A DNA stretch of 32,730 nucleotides from an uncultured Verrucomicrobiales bacterium (GCA_937885815.1 CALABM010000191.1:1-32730), one strand, 5' to 3'; shown: positions 1-8,432, numbered from the stretch's first letter. The notes: a model not told the origin generated them from the letters alone. A program made the numbers and translations.

Positions 1-2
1 CT

Positions 3-122
3 GAAGCACAGAATTCCAGCATAACAATTGATCAGGCATTCGATAGCTTAAACGTATTCGTAGAAGTATTCCAGGGCGCATTTGAAGAATTAGAAAACTT
101 GAAACAGGCTACAAAAGTGTAA
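3..122 (+). CDS. 3' end of an unidentified gene upstream of galK (partial)
   Basis: An open frame enters from the window edge and stops at TAA 120-122, giving 39 residues that end in QATKV. It is rich in E, F, L and Q. I do not recognise the family. It lies 57 bp upstream of the galactokinase start on the same strand and shares its AT-rich codon use, so it belongs to the same Firmicutes-like piece of DNA and may be in the same operon. Too little is present to say more. Confidence 0.5.
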   Translation, partial: EAQNSSITIDQAFDSLNVFVEVFQGAFEELENLKQATKV

Positions 123-179
123 TACATAAAATGTGATAGAGTTTAATAGTAAAAGTTAAAAAGAAAAGGGGATTGTATT

Positions 180-671
180 ATGAACACAGTAGAATTGAAA
201 AAATCATTTGTAGGAAATCAGTATGATGAACTTTTGTTAGATATTTATTTAGATGAATCTAAATTGGAATATCAGAAGGACCGCTATGTAAAAGCAATTG
301 CAAAATTTGAAGAACTCTACGGAGAATCTGATGTAGAGATTTATAGTGCTCCTGGAAGAAGTGAAATTTCCGGAAATCATACAGATCATCAGAACGGGGA
401 AGTTTTAGCGGCTTCCGTAAATTTAGATGCCATCGCAATCGTTGAAGCAACAGAAGATGGATTTGTAAAAGTGGTATCTGGAGATTACCCAATGATTACA
501 GTAGATGTAAATGATCTTGCAAAAAATGATGCAGAAGAAGGTACAACACTTTCTCTTATCAAAGGGGTGCTTGCAGGCATCAAAGATCATGGTGGAAAAG
601 TTGGCGGATTTAACGCATATATTACAAGTGATGTTCTCATCGGCGCAGGACTTTCTTCTTCAGCAGCTTTT
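180..671 (+). CDS. galK: Galactokinase, N-terminal part only, cut by the chimeric join
   Basis: Galactokinase phosphorylates galactose to galactose-1-phosphate in the Leloir pathway (GHMP kinase superfamily, cytoplasm). The frame shows the galactokinase signature region with SAPGRSEISGNHTDHQNGE at about residues 58-76, and the glycine/serine-rich ATP-binding loop GAGLSSSAAF at about residues 155-164. Full-length galactokinases are about 390-430 residues, so more than half is missing. After the codons for SSSAAF the frame turns into alanine/serine-rich sequence that is antisense to another gene, so the homology stops there. An AAGGGG Shine-Dalgarno sequence lies 8 nt before the ATG, as in Firmicutes. 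Codon use is AT-rich and unlike everything downstream. The gene is probably intact in its real host. Confidence 0.88.
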
Positions 672-674
672 GCG
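652..674. other. Probable chimeric assembly junction
   Basis: The galactokinase frame on the plus strand and a thioredoxin-like frame on the minus strand both lose their families within this short stretch. Base composition also switches here from AT-rich to GC-richer. The join falls in low-complexity sequence: SSSAAF codons of galK on one strand, and Glu/Ala codons of the other gene on the complement. Such microhomology can mislead an assembler. Confidence 0.75.
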
Positions 675-1360
675 GCTTCTTCCTCGGCCTTTTGGGCGGC
701 CTCTTCGCGCTCAATGGTGTGCTTTCTCCAGTCCGGGAGAACGGAAGCGGCAGGGCCACTGGCGATGCGGTTGCCCTGAGCATCCACAATGTAGATGGCG
801 GGCGGCAGCAGGAGGTACTGGTGCACGCCACCGGGCATCTTAACCATATCCGGATTATGAATGGCTGCAAAGGGGGCGTTGTTCTTCGTCAGATATTCGC
901 GGGTGGCGGAGAGCTCGCCGTCGTAGCTGTCGAAAATCACGTCCACAATGCCGGAAGCCAGCATCTGGGCGTGGGCATCTATCACCTGAGGCAGGAGGGC
1001 GTGGCAGTGGCGGCAGGTGGAGGAAGAGCGGAAGATGACGTAGTACTTGGCTTCCAGATTCGGGCGAGCATCTGTGCCGTAGGTCTGGGCCTTGAGGAAC
1101 TGAGGCACAGGGGCTGTGGGCTCAGCCTCATTGAAAGCGCGCTGCAGGCGGGCGGCTCTGCGCTCTGCTTGGCGGCGGGCCTGTGCGGCGCGGGTGGCTT
1201 CGCGGCGCTGCTGGGCGGTCTGTCGCTGAGGGCGGGCAGCCCGCTCACGACGTGAGCGGGAGGAGCTGCTCTGGCGGTTTTCACGCTGGGCTTCAACTTC
1301 CGGGGCTACCCAAGTGCAGAGGCCGAGCAGAATGGTAAGAGTGGCGATGAGGCGTTTCAT
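672..1360 (-). CDS. Secreted thioredoxin-like protein, C-terminus lost at the join
   Basis: The frame starts MKRLIATLTILLGL and has a clear signal peptide ending near VEAQ (residue 25). Next comes a very basic Arg/Gln/Ala-rich stretch (about residues 26-75) that is probably disordered. A thioredoxin-like segment follows with YYVIFRSSSTCRHCHALLPQ, whose CRHC is a CxxC-type redox motif, and later LPPAIYIVDAQGNRIASG, the usual cis-Pro-side strand of the fold. The tail is a Glu/Ala/Lys-rich helix (AAQKAEEEAAKAAEE) that runs into the chimeric junction, so the true C-terminus is unknown. The start lies 15 bp after the stop of the thioesterase gene, downstream of mutS, suggesting one transcript. It could act as a periplasmic thiol oxidoreductase; this is inferred from the fold and motif only. 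Confidence 0.65.
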
Positions 1361-1375
1361 GCGGGGAAAGCGGGG

Positions 1376-1795
1376 TTAATCATTGTTATCAGCTGAGACG
1401 GCAAGGGCTACCCATTCGGCGGGCATGCGGCAGGGGCGGCCCTGAGGCATTTGCACAAGGGCGAGGCGCTGCACTACGCTCACGCAGAGCTTGTCATTCT
1501 CAGCTCGGCGGATTTCGGTGCGTACGAACATGGAGGATTTCTCGACCTTCTCCAAGCAGGTGTTCACGTGGATTTCATCTGCGAGGAAAGCAGGGGAGTG
1601 ATAGTGCACATCATGGCTCACAAGAACGAGGTGACGGCCTTCCTTGGCCATGGCTCCATAATCCATGCCCAGAGTGATGGCCATTTTGGTGCGGGCTTCT
1701 TCTACCCAGCGGAGGTAAGCGAGGTTATGAACGACACCGCCGGCATCAGTGTCGTAGTACATTACGCGGTAATTCAGAGTGTATTGCGATTTCAT
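1376..1795 (-). CDS. Acyl-CoA thioesterase of the 4-hydroxybenzoyl-CoA thioesterase (YbgC/hotdog) family
   Basis: The protein begins MKSQYTLNYRVMYYDTDAGGVVHN, about 139 residues, the usual size for YbgC-like hotdog-fold thioesterases. The signature Y-x-D-T-D-x-x-G-x-V-H/Y-x-x-Y is present, with YYDTDAGGVVHNLAYLRW at about residues 12-29; the Asp here is the catalytic acid in the family. Family members hydrolyse acyl-CoA thioesters in the cytoplasm, and some associate with the Tol-Pal region, though no tol genes are seen here. The frame is open further upstream into the mutS end, but the ATG at 1795 is preferred because homology begins there and it lies 37 bp after the mutS stop. It is probably co-transcribed with mutS. 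Confidence 0.85.
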   Translation of the reverse strand: MKSQYTLNYRVMYYDTDAGGVVHNLAYLRWVEEARTKMAITLGMDYGAMAKEGRHLVLVSHDVHYHSPAFLADEIHVNTCLEKVEKSSMFVRTEIRRAENDKLCVSVVQRLALVQMPQGRPCRMPAEWVALAVSADNND

Positions 1796-1832
1796 GTTGC
1801 AGAGTCGGTTGGGTGTCTTATGTGTGAAGGGG

Positions 1833-4343
1833 TTAGATGCCTTCATCCAGCATGGCGAACATATCCAGCTGGGTGATATCAGCTGCGGGCTCGGCGGCGG
1901 GCAATCCGTGTTCCCGTGCCTTTTTGCGGCGGGCTGTCTTGGGCTCGCGGGTGCCGGCACTCATTTCCAGATGCGTGAGAATCTGCTTGGCTCGCTCGAT
2001 AATGGGGGCGGGCAGGCCTGCAAGGCGAGCCACCTGAATGCCGTAGGATTTATCCGCCGGGCCGGGCAGAACCTTGCGCAGGAAGACGATTTCATCCTTC
2101 CACTCGCGCACTTCCACATGGCGGTTGCTCACGCCGGGGTGCGTGTGCTCCAAATCCACCATTTCGTGGTAATGCGTGGCAAACATAGTGCGGCAGCCGG
2201 TGGTGTCATGCAGGTGCTCGGCTACAGCCCAAGCAATGGAGAGGCCGTCAAAGGTGGCGGTTCCACGGCCGATTTCGTCCAGAATGACGAGGGAGCGCTG
2301 CGTGGCGTTGTTCAGAATGAGGGCGGTCTCACTCATCTCCACCATGAAGGTGGATTGGCCGCGGGCGATGTCATCACTGGCGCCCACGCGGCAGAAGATG
2401 CGGTCCACGAGGCCGATGCAGGCAGATTCAGCGGGCACGTAGGAGCCCATCTGCGCCATGAGGGTGATGAGGGCCACTTGTCGAATGTAGGTGGACTTAC
2501 CTGCCATGTTCGGGCCGGTAAGGATGAGCACGCGGTCATGCTCCTCATCCATCTCCACATCATTGGGCACGAAGGCGGTATCCGTTTGCACCTGTTCAAT
2601 GACAGGGTGGCGGCCATTGCGGATGTGCAGCACGCGGCTTTCATTCAGCACGGGGCGGCAGTAGTTGTAGCGGCGGGCGGTCTCCGCGAGGCTCAGCAGC
2701 ACGTCCACCTCAGCCAGCGCCTCCGAGCTTATCTGAATGCGGTCTATGTATTGCCCCACTTCATCACGCAGCTGGCAGAAGAGCTCATATTCCAGCTGGC
2801 GGGAGCGTTCATCTGCGCCGAGGATGGTGCCTTCCATGCGCTTGAGTTCATCCGTAACGTAGCGCTCAGCGTTGGCGAGGGTCTGCTTACGCACATAGTG
2901 AGCGGGCACTTTAGCGTAGTTTGCCTTGGTGACCTCGATGTAGTAACCGAAGACGTTATTGTAGCGGATTTTGAGGGAGTCAATGCCGGTGGCGGTGCGC
3001 TCTCGGGCCTCCAGCTCTGCCAGCCAGCCCTTGCCCTCGCGGGAGGCGGTTCGCAGTTCATCCAGCCGGGCGTCATAGCCATCCCGAATCATGCCGCCTT
3101 CCTTGATGGTGACGGGCGGTTCGTCACAAATGGCGCGCTCTAGCAGGGCGGTGAGCTCGGTGAAATCTCCGAGGTTCTGCAGCAGCGGTTCGAACAGAGG
3201 CTGGCGCGTGGCCAAGGCCTGCAAATCTTCAGAAATATGAGGCAGCAGGTTCAGGGATGTACCCAGCGCGAGCAGGTCGCGGGCGTTACCGGCGTTCTGA
3301 GCCAAGCGGGATGTGAGGCGCTCCAAATCTCGCACGCCCTTGAAGGTGTCACGCAGCTTGCTCATCAGGAAGGACTCGCTGAGGAAGGAGGCAATGAGCT
3401 CCTGACGGCGCAGCAGTTCGGTGAGGTCGCAGATGGGGTGCAGCACCCAGTCTCGCATCTTGCGGGCACCCATGGGAGAGGATGTTCCATCCAGCGTGCC
3501 GAGCAGGGTGTTGCGCATGCCGCCGCGGGCCTCCACGAGGTCCAGATTCGCGCGGCTGGCGGTATCAATGAGCACGGCGTTATCCGTGGGGCGCAGGGCG
3601 ATGCGGCGCAAGTGGTCCGTGCTGCGGCGCATCTGGTGCTTCAGGTAGTGCAGGATGGCAGCTGCCGCGCCAATGGCTGCCACCAGATGAGCACAGCCGA
3701 AGCCTTGCAGCGAGTGCACGCGGAAGTGGCTTTCCAAAAAGGGACGAGCCACGCCGGGAAGAAAGGTGTACCCATCATAGTACTGCGTGACGGGCAGGCC
3801 GGTGAAGAGGTCTTTCTGCTCATCGCTCACCAGCATTTCTTGCGGGCGGATGCGGTTGATTTCCTCGGCCATCGCCTCGCGGGTATCATAATCCACCACA
3901 GTGAATTCGCCCGTGGTGTGGTCTGCACAGGCCAAGCCCCAAGTTTTCTTGTCCTTGTAACAGGCAATGATGTAGTTGTGCTCGTTTTCCTTGAGCAGGG
4001 TGAGGTCCGAGAGGGTACCGGCGGAGATGATGCGGGTAATCTGGCGCTCCACGAGCTTGCCCGGCACGGGGTCTGTCATCTGGTCCGCAATAGCTACGCG
4101 GCGCCCGGCCTGAACGACCTGACCTATGTACGCCTCCGCTGCATGGTGCGGCACGCCGCACATCGGGATGGACTGGCGTTTGGTGAGTGTGAGCCCCAGC
4201 GCGGCTGAGCACTCTACCGCATCTTCAAAGAACATTTCGTAGAAATCTCCCACTCGGAAGAAAAGCCACACGTCATCCGGCAATCCCTGCTTCATGCGCA
4301 GGTACTGTTCCATCATCGGGCTCATCTTGCAATCGTCCGCCAT
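1833..4343 (-). CDS. mutS: DNA mismatch repair protein MutS
   Basis: MutS recognises base mismatches and small loops and recruits MutL. About 836 residues, close to the normal 850. The mismatch-reading Phe-x-Glu is in RVGDFYEMFFEDA near residue 33. The connector, core and clamp domains follow. The ATPase domain has Walker A GPNMAGKSTYIRQ, Walker B LVILDEIGRGT and then a THYHEM motif. I place the start at MADDCKMSPMMEQYL: upstream codons would overlap the -35 box of a good promoter, and family similarity begins at MMEQYLRMK. It heads a probable operon with the thioesterase and the thioredoxin-like gene. Dense sequence on the opposite strand stays open only as a codon-use shadow. Confidence 0.97.
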   Translation of the reverse strand: MADDCKMSPMMEQYLRMKQGLPDDVWLFFRVGDFYEMFFEDAVECSAALGLTLTKRQSIPMCGVPHHAAEAYIGQVVQAGRRVAIADQMTDPVPGKLVERQITRIISAGTLSDLTLLKENEHNYIIACYKDKKTWGLACADHTTGEFTVVDYDTREAMAEEINRIRPQEMLVSDEQKDLFTGLPVTQYYDGYTFLPGVARPFLESHFRVHSLQGFGCAHLVAAIGAAAAILHYLKHQMRRSTDHLRRIALRPTDNAVLIDTASRANLDLVEARGGMRNTLLGTLDGTSSPMGARKMRDWVLHPICDLTELLRRQELIASFLSESFLMSKLRDTFKGVRDLERLTSRLAQNAGNARDLLALGTSLNLLPHISEDLQALATRQPLFEPLLQNLGDFTELTALLERAICDEPPVTIKEGGMIRDGYDARLDELRTASREGKGWLAELEARERTATGIDSLKIRYNNVFGYYIEVTKANYAKVPAHYVRKQTLANAERYVTDELKRMEGTILGADERSRQLEYELFCQLRDEVGQYIDRIQISSEALAEVDVLLSLAETARRYNYCRPVLNESRVLHIRNGRHPVIEQVQTDTAFVPNDVEMDEEHDRVLILTGPNMAGKSTYIRQVALITLMAQMGSYVPAESACIGLVDRIFCRVGASDDIARGQSTFMVEMSETALILNNATQRSLVILDEIGRGTATFDGLSIAWAVAEHLHDTTGCRTMFATHYHEMVDLEHTHPGVSNRHVEVREWKDEIVFLRKVLPGPADKSYGIQVARLAGLPAPIIERAKQILTHLEMSAGTREPKTARRKKAREHGLPAAEPAADITQLDMFAMLDEGI

Positions 4344-4356
4344 AATATGCGAGCAG

Positions 4357-4385
4357 AGTCTAGCAGATACCCCCCTGAAAAGCAA
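4357..4385 (-). promoter_or_regulatory. mutS promoter
   Basis: On the minus strand TTGCTT (4385-4380) and TAGACT (4362-4357) are spaced by 17 bp. Only 13 nt separate the -10 box from the mutS ATG, so the transcript leader would be about 6 nt with no room for a Shine-Dalgarno site. Confidence 0.55.
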
Positions 4386-4447
4386 GCCTTTTCCCGCGGC
4401 CGGTCGGTAGAAAATCTTGCTTTTTAACGCTTCGCTCCCTAACTACG

Positions 4448-4888
4448 TTAGTCTCGATGGTAGGGGCTACCGGCCAGCATGGTGTGCAGGCGGTAAATCT
4501 GCTCCAGAAGCACCACGAGTGCAAGCTCATGCTGCATGGTGTGGCGGCCCAGAGAGAGCACGTGGTCGCAGGCGTCGCGTAGCTCCTGTGTGTGACCATC
4601 GGCAGCACCGATGAGGAAGGCAACATGTTTGACGGCGCGCATCTGCCATGTTTTGGCGCGTTTTTCCAGCTCTCGGGAGGTCCAGTTTTCCCCGCGTTCA
4701 TCCATGGCGATGCGCAGGCAGCCCTTGCTCGCTTCCAGCAGGCGGGCGGATACCTCTTCTGAGCTGCCTGCTTTCACATAGCGGATTTCCACCTTGCCGA
4801 GCGGGCGGAGGCGTTCTTCAAAAAACTGCACCCCCTGTCGCGCATAGGCGATAGAGGGTTTAGCTGCAGCGAAGATAATGAAATCCAT
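4448..4888 (-). CDS. rlmH: 23S rRNA (pseudouridine1915-N3)-methyltransferase RlmH
   Basis: RlmH is a small SPOUT methyltransferase that methylates pseudouridine 1915 of 23S rRNA in assembled ribosomes, using SAM. The 146-residue protein matches the family in size (about 155). The SAM-binding knot is seen in FLIGAADGHTQELRDACDHV and LSLGRHTMQHELALVVLLEQ, and it ends in the conserved GSPYHRD (family G-x-P-Y-H-R/K). Its start follows the phosphatase stop by 10 bp, making it the third gene of an lpxA-gph-rlmH unit. The intergenic stretch to mutS contains the mutS promoter and no strong terminator that I can see. Confidence 0.95.
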   Translation of the reverse strand: MDFIIFAAAKPSIAYARQGVQFFEERLRPLGKVEIRYVKAGSSEEVSARLLEASKGCLRIAMDERGENWTSRELEKRAKTWQMRAVKHVAFLIGAADGHTQELRDACDHVLSLGRHTMQHELALVVLLEQIYRLHTMLAGSPYHRD

Positions 4889-4898
4889 AGTGGGGGAA

Positions 4899-5564
4899 TC
4901 AGGCGTTCAGTAGGTAATGGCGCAGCTCGTCTACGGAGCCGAACACCGGCGCCGGCCAAGCTACCAGCTCACTCACCTCCGCATAACCCCAAGCTACCAG
5001 CGCGAGGTCGCAACCGGCATTTTGAGCGGTGCGGGCATCGTACAGGCTATCGCCCACGAGGGTGATTTCACTAGCAGGAACACCCCAGAGGGAGGCGATG
5101 TGGTGGATGGCATCCGGCGCGGGCTTGCGAGGGAACTCACCGGTATATCCCATAATGGCGGTGAAGGGGATATGCGGGAAGAGCGCACGCACCATAGGCT
5201 CCGTGACATCATGCGGCTTGTTTGAAAGCACGGCAAGCTGGGCGCCTTCTGCAGAGAGCAGTGTGAGCATATTCGCCACCCACGGGTAAGCGCGGGTGAG
5301 CGGGTATTGCCAGCACTGCGGGTAATGCTTGCGGAACTGCGCATGCATGGCCTCCAGCTCCTCAGGCGGAGTGTGGGCTGCATCCTCGTAGCCCAGCGCC
5401 TTGCCGCACAGGTTCGCAGCGCCGCTGCCTATCATGCGGCTGATGGCTTTCAGGCTCAGCACGGGACGCCCCAGCTCCTGCAGGGAGCGGTTCACGCCTT
5501 CGGCAATCCCTGGCAGAGAATCCACCAGGGTGCCGTCCAAGTCAAAGACAATATGGCGTTTCAT
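4899..5564 (-). CDS. HAD-family phosphatase, phosphoglycolate phosphatase-like
   Basis: A 221-residue haloacid dehalogenase-superfamily hydrolase. Motif I is VFDLDGTLVDS at residues 6-16 (nucleophile Asp plus general acid Asp), motif II Ser/Thr is in LAVLSNKPHD, motif III Lys is in FPRKPAPDAIHH, and motif IV is VGDSLYDARTAQNAG. A helical cap between motifs I and II matches the Gph/PGP type. These enzymes clear 2-phosphoglycolate and similar small phosphates, but substrate cannot be read from sequence, so I give no symbol. Its ATG shares one base with the lpxA stop (TGATG), so translation is probably coupled to lpxA. Confidence 0.88.
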   Translation of the reverse strand: MKRHIVFDLDGTLVDSLPGIAEGVNRSLQELGRPVLSLKAISRMIGSGAANLCGKALGYEDAAHTPPEELEAMHAQFRKHYPQCWQYPLTRAYPWVANMLTLLSAEGAQLAVLSNKPHDVTEPMVRALFPHIPFTAIMGYTGEFPRKPAPDAIHHIASLWGVPASEITLVGDSLYDARTAQNAGCDLALVAWGYAEVSELVAWPAPVFGSVDELRHYLLNA

Positions 5565-6346
5565 CAGTGCAGGAAGCCTCGCTCGGAGGTCTTGAGGAAC
5601 TCCAGAATGCGCTGTACGTGAGGATTGTTCACGTGCTGGGCTTCGCCCTCATTGAGCAGGGTTGTGATGTTGAGCGTCATGTTGGACTTCTTGTCCAAGA
5701 AGAGCTTGCGATAAGCGTACTTGATGGAACGGATATCTTCCTCTGCGAAGCCGCGGCGCTGCAGGCCTACGGTGTTCACGGAGCGCAGTAAGCCGCCCTC
5801 GGCAATCATGTAGGGTGCTACGTCCTGTACCACTCGGCATGCACCGCCCACCATGGCATGCTCGCCTACGCGAACGAACTGGTGGAGTGCTGCGCAGCCG
5901 CCGATGATGGCCCAGTCATTGATGATGCAGTGGCCTGCAGCTGCCGCGTAACCGGACATGATGACGTTGTTACCCACGTGTACTTCATGGCCGCAGTGGC
6001 TGTTGATGAGGAAGAGATTATTGTTTCCGATGATAGTCTTGGTCTCGGGGGTGGTACCGCGGTTGATATTGCAGTTCTCACGGAAAACGTTGTTGTCACC
6101 TACCTCCAGATAGGTCGGCTCGCCCTTGTACTTCAAATCCTGAGTCTTCAGGCCAATGACAGAAAAGGGGAAGAACTCGTTGTTCTTACCGAAGGTGGAG
6201 GGGCCACCAATGACCACGTGGCTGTGCAGCACGCAGCCGGAACCCATTTTCACGTGAGGGCCCACCACGCAGTAAGGCCCGATTTTAACATCGTCCGCAA
6301 GTTCTGCGGTCGGATCGATAATTGCTGTAGGATGAATGTCCGCCAT
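5564..6346 (-). CDS. lpxA: UDP-N-acetylglucosamine acyltransferase LpxA
   Basis: LpxA transfers the first 3-hydroxyacyl chain to UDP-GlcNAc, the first step of lipid A synthesis, in the cytoplasm. The 260-residue protein has the left-handed beta-helix hexapeptide repeats from residue 2 (IHPTAIIDPTAEL...) through about 185. The catalytic-His context NSHCGHEVHVGNNVIMSG is present, with GGCAALHQFVRVGEHAMVGG further on, then a helical C-terminal domain. Length is normal (about 260). The gene is apart from lpxD-fabZ-lpxB, with which it is often clustered elsewhere, and heads a unit with a HAD phosphatase and rlmH. It shows that the organism makes lipopolysaccharide. Confidence 0.97.
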   Translation of the reverse strand: MADIHPTAIIDPTAELADDVKIGPYCVVGPHVKMGSGCVLHSHVVIGGPSTFGKNNEFFPFSVIGLKTQDLKYKGEPTYLEVGDNNVFRENCNINRGTTPETKTIIGNNNLFLINSHCGHEVHVGNNVIMSGYAAAAGHCIINDWAIIGGCAALHQFVRVGEHAMVGGACRVVQDVAPYMIAEGGLLRSVNTVGLQRRGFAEEDIRSIKYAYRKLFLDKKSNMTLNITTLLNEGEAQHVNNPHVQRILEFLKTSERGFLH

Positions 6347-6352
6347 AGCTTC

Positions 6353-6381
6353 ATTCTAACCCTAACACCCATCTCCTGCAA
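6353..6381 (-). promoter_or_regulatory. lpxA promoter, predicted leaderless start
   Basis: On the minus strand TTGCAG (6381-6376) and TAGAAT (6358-6353) are 17 bp apart. Only 6 nt (GAAGCT) lie between the -10 box and the ATG at 6346, so transcription should start at or next to the start codon. No Shine-Dalgarno sequence is possible on such an mRNA. Confidence 0.6.
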
Positions 6382-6424
6382 GAAAAAAATGATATGTTAT
6401 GGAAAAAGCCTGTAGAGAAGTGGC

Positions 6425-6452
6425 TTGACAATACGCTGATTTGGTGTATAGT
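6425..6452 (+). promoter_or_regulatory. Promoter of the lipoprotein gene
   Basis: TTGACA (6425-6430) and TATAGT (6447-6452) are spaced by 16 bp, close to consensus. The predicted start is near 6459, giving a leader of roughly 70 nt before the GTG start of the lipoprotein gene. Confidence 0.65.
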
Positions 6453-6526
6453 TTTTCGTGAGGGGAAGGCGTTATCTGTGGATTGTGATGGTGCCGCTCC
6501 TTGTAATAACGTACTGATAACCGGCT

Positions 6527-6925
6527 GTGAAGAATATTCTCCTGCTAATACCTGCTGTGCTACTGAGCGCTTGCGCCACAGGGCCGAATGTGAATGACTG
6601 GAGGGCTGAGCCTGCTCCGGTGGCAGGTGAGCGTGTTCATGTGCCGGTGTATGAGGTGGAGTTCCTGCCGATTGTACCGTCCGTGCCGGGTACGGTTATC
6701 GTGGGCAAGTTCCGTATTCTGAACAATGCCACGCTTCCGTATGAAAATGAGGCCTACGTACAGGCCGTGAAGGAGAAGGCAGCTAATATGGGAGGCAATA
6801 CCATCGTTTACCCCCGCTCCGGGGTGACAGAAGCCGTGGTGGCATATGTGCCGCTGGAGACCGTGAATTACCACGGTGGGGATGAAGCGCTGATAGATGC
6901 CGGCATTATCAGCATGGAGTATTGA
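6527..6925 (+). CDS. Small predicted lipoprotein of unknown function (DUF4156-like appearance)
   Basis: 132 residues, starting at GTG. The N-terminus is a lipoprotein signal, KNILLLIPAVLLSACATGP, with lipobox LSAC (Cys at residue 16), so the mature protein should be lipid-anchored to a membrane facing the periplasm. The rest is a compact domain with KAANMGGNTIVYPRSG in its second half, which resembles small lipoproteins whose core reads '...KAAxxGGNxV...'. I cannot name it firmly. No good Shine-Dalgarno precedes the GTG; an AGGGGAAGG at 6461-6469 is too far away. It has its own promoter and ends in a hairpin terminator shared with dnaB, which converges on it. Confidence 0.72.
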   Translation: MKNILLLIPAVLLSACATGPNVNDWRAEPAPVAGERVHVPVYEVEFLPIVPSVPGTVIVGKFRILNNATLPYENEAYVQAVKEKAANMGGNTIVYPRSGVTEAVVAYVPLETVNYHGGDEALIDAGIISMEY

Positions 6926-6953
6926 TTTTTCAGAGCTTATCCGCTCATATGTT

Positions 6954-6981
6954 GCACCCGCAAGCCGCGGGTGCTTTTTTT
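6954..6981. terminator. Rho-independent terminator between the lipoprotein gene and dnaB
   Basis: GCACCCGC (6954-6961) pairs with GCGGGTGC (6967-6974) around a 5-nt loop and is followed by a run of seven T on the plus strand. It ends right at the dnaB stop, so it serves the lipoprotein gene and could stall dnaB transcripts as well. Confidence 0.85.
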
Positions 6982-8410
6982 ATTCTTCATCACTATCCGT
7001 GACGGTACGCGGCACGAAGCGCATGATTTCAGCGTGGAAGCTCAGCGGTACATCACCAGTGGGGCCGTTTCGGTTCTTGGCCAGCAAGAGGTTAGCTTCT
7101 GTACCTACCTCCTCACGTTCCTCATCGTCTTCCGCATAGTAGCGGGAACGCCACAGCAGGCCAATCATATCAGCGTCCTGCTCGATAGCACCGGATTCAC
7201 GGAGGTCACTCATCATGGGAGTACCCTTGTTCTTACCGGTACGATTTTCCGGGCCACGGTTCAGCTGGGCGAGGGCAATGATGGGGAGCTTGAGTTCCTT
7301 GGCTAGGCTCTTCAGGCCGCCTGAGATTTCAGCAATTTCACGTTCGCGGCTGTTCTGAGCCTGCTTGGTGTGAGAGCGCATGAGCTGGAGGTAGTCAATG
7401 CCGATGGCGGCCAAATCCGGGTATTTACGCATTTGGCGGCGAGCCTTAGCGCGGAGCTCGGAGATGGAGATGGCGGCGGTGTCATCAATGATGAGTTTAC
7501 TGTTTTTGAGCTCCGTGATGGCGGAGCGGAAGCGTTTCATTTCATCATGATTGAGCTTGCCTTGGCGGGCTTTGAGATCCTGCTTGTTGATGCCGCTGCG
7601 GGCGTAGAGCAGACGCTCCACGAGCTGCTCACTGGGCATTTCGCAGGAGAAGGCCATCATGGGTTTCTTCAAATCCAGCACCACATGCTCCACTATGTTC
7701 AGCATGAAGGAGGTTTTACCCATGGCAGGACGTGCAGCGATGATGAAAAGCTCGCCCGGTTTCATGCCGTTAATCATTGTGTCCAGCTTAGGATAACCCG
7801 TAGAAAGGCCCAGAATGCCGCCTGAGGTGGACATCATGCGCTCCAGGTTCGTCACCGCTTTATCGATGTCGGCCTTGAGGCTCCATTCTTCGCCCTTGGC
7901 GGAGTTCATGCGGATTTTCAGCACGTCCTGTTCCGTTTGGTCCAGCAGCTCTTCAATTTCAGCTTCGGAAGTGAAGGCGGAATCTGATGCCTTGTTTGCC
8001 GTGAGGATAATGCTGCGGCGGATGAACTTTTCTTTAAGCGTTTCGAAGTGAACGTTGTAAAGTGCTGTTGTGGTGGCGTAACCGAAAATATCAGTAAGGC
8101 CCGGGTGACCACCTACGGCCTCAAGTTGCTTATGGTCTGTGAGTTCCTGCGCGATGGAGACGATATCCAGCGCGATGCCTTTTTCATAACGCTCACGGAA
8201 GAGCTCCCAGAGGATGCGGTGAGCGGGCACGTAAAAGTACTCGCTGTTCATACCGTCTGCGATGCATTGGGAGATGATGTTAGTGGGGTCAATCGCCATC
8301 ATGGAGAGCATACTCTTCTCCACACCGGGAGCCTGGGGCATAATGGTGCGGTCCACCTCGGTAATGGCGGCTGCTTTGAAGTCTGGCTTTTCTTTGGTCT
8401 GCTCACTCAT
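6980..8410 (-). CDS. dnaB: Replicative DNA helicase DnaB
   Basis: DnaB is the hexameric helicase that unwinds DNA at the replication fork. About 476 residues. The N-terminal domain that contacts primase runs over about residues 20-125 (APGVEKSMLSMMAIDP...). The RecA-like domain carries Walker A AARPAMGKTSF, a Walker B region in LAAIGIDYLQLM, and the C-terminal DRGP-type loop written here as LAQLNRGPENR followed by SDLRESGAIEQDADMI. I start at MSEQTKEKPD (8410): upstream codons overlap a promoter and are not helicase-like. No intein is seen at the Walker A or other insertion sites. It is transcribed alone and converges with the lipoprotein gene. Confidence 0.96.
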   Translation of the reverse strand: MSEQTKEKPDFKAAAITEVDRTIMPQAPGVEKSMLSMMAIDPTNIISQCIADGMNSEYFYVPAHRILWELFRERYEKGIALDIVSIAQELTDHKQLEAVGGHPGLTDIFGYATTTALYNVHFETLKEKFIRRSIILTANKASDSAFTSEAEIEELLDQTEQDVLKIRMNSAKGEEWSLKADIDKAVTNLERMMSTSGGILGLSTGYPKLDTMINGMKPGELFIIAARPAMGKTSFMLNIVEHVVLDLKKPMMAFSCEMPSEQLVERLLYARSGINKQDLKARQGKLNHDEMKRFRSAITELKNSKLIIDDTAAISISELRAKARRQMRKYPDLAAIGIDYLQLMRSHTKQAQNSREREIAEISGGLKSLAKELKLPIIALAQLNRGPENRTGKNKGTPMMSDLRESGAIEQDADMIGLLWRSRYYAEDDEEREEVGTEANLLLAKNRNGPTGDVPLSFHAEIMRFVPRTVTDSDEE

Positions 8411-8432
8411 GATATTCGGCGTGCGGGGACAC

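Noticed and set aside
1779..3143. 454-codon plus-strand open frame opposite mutS
   Set aside because: It is antisense to the mutS ATPase region. It is Gly/His/Ala-rich, as expected for the complement of mutS codons, and has no family features.
6478..6597. Possible leader peptide from GTG 6478, with AGGGGAAGG 8 nt upstream, overlapping the lipoprotein start
   Set aside because: The 39-codon frame has no recognisable attenuator-like content. The overlapping lipoprotein frame has a clear lipobox, and the SD match may be chance. Worth recalling only if ribosome profiling shows signal here.
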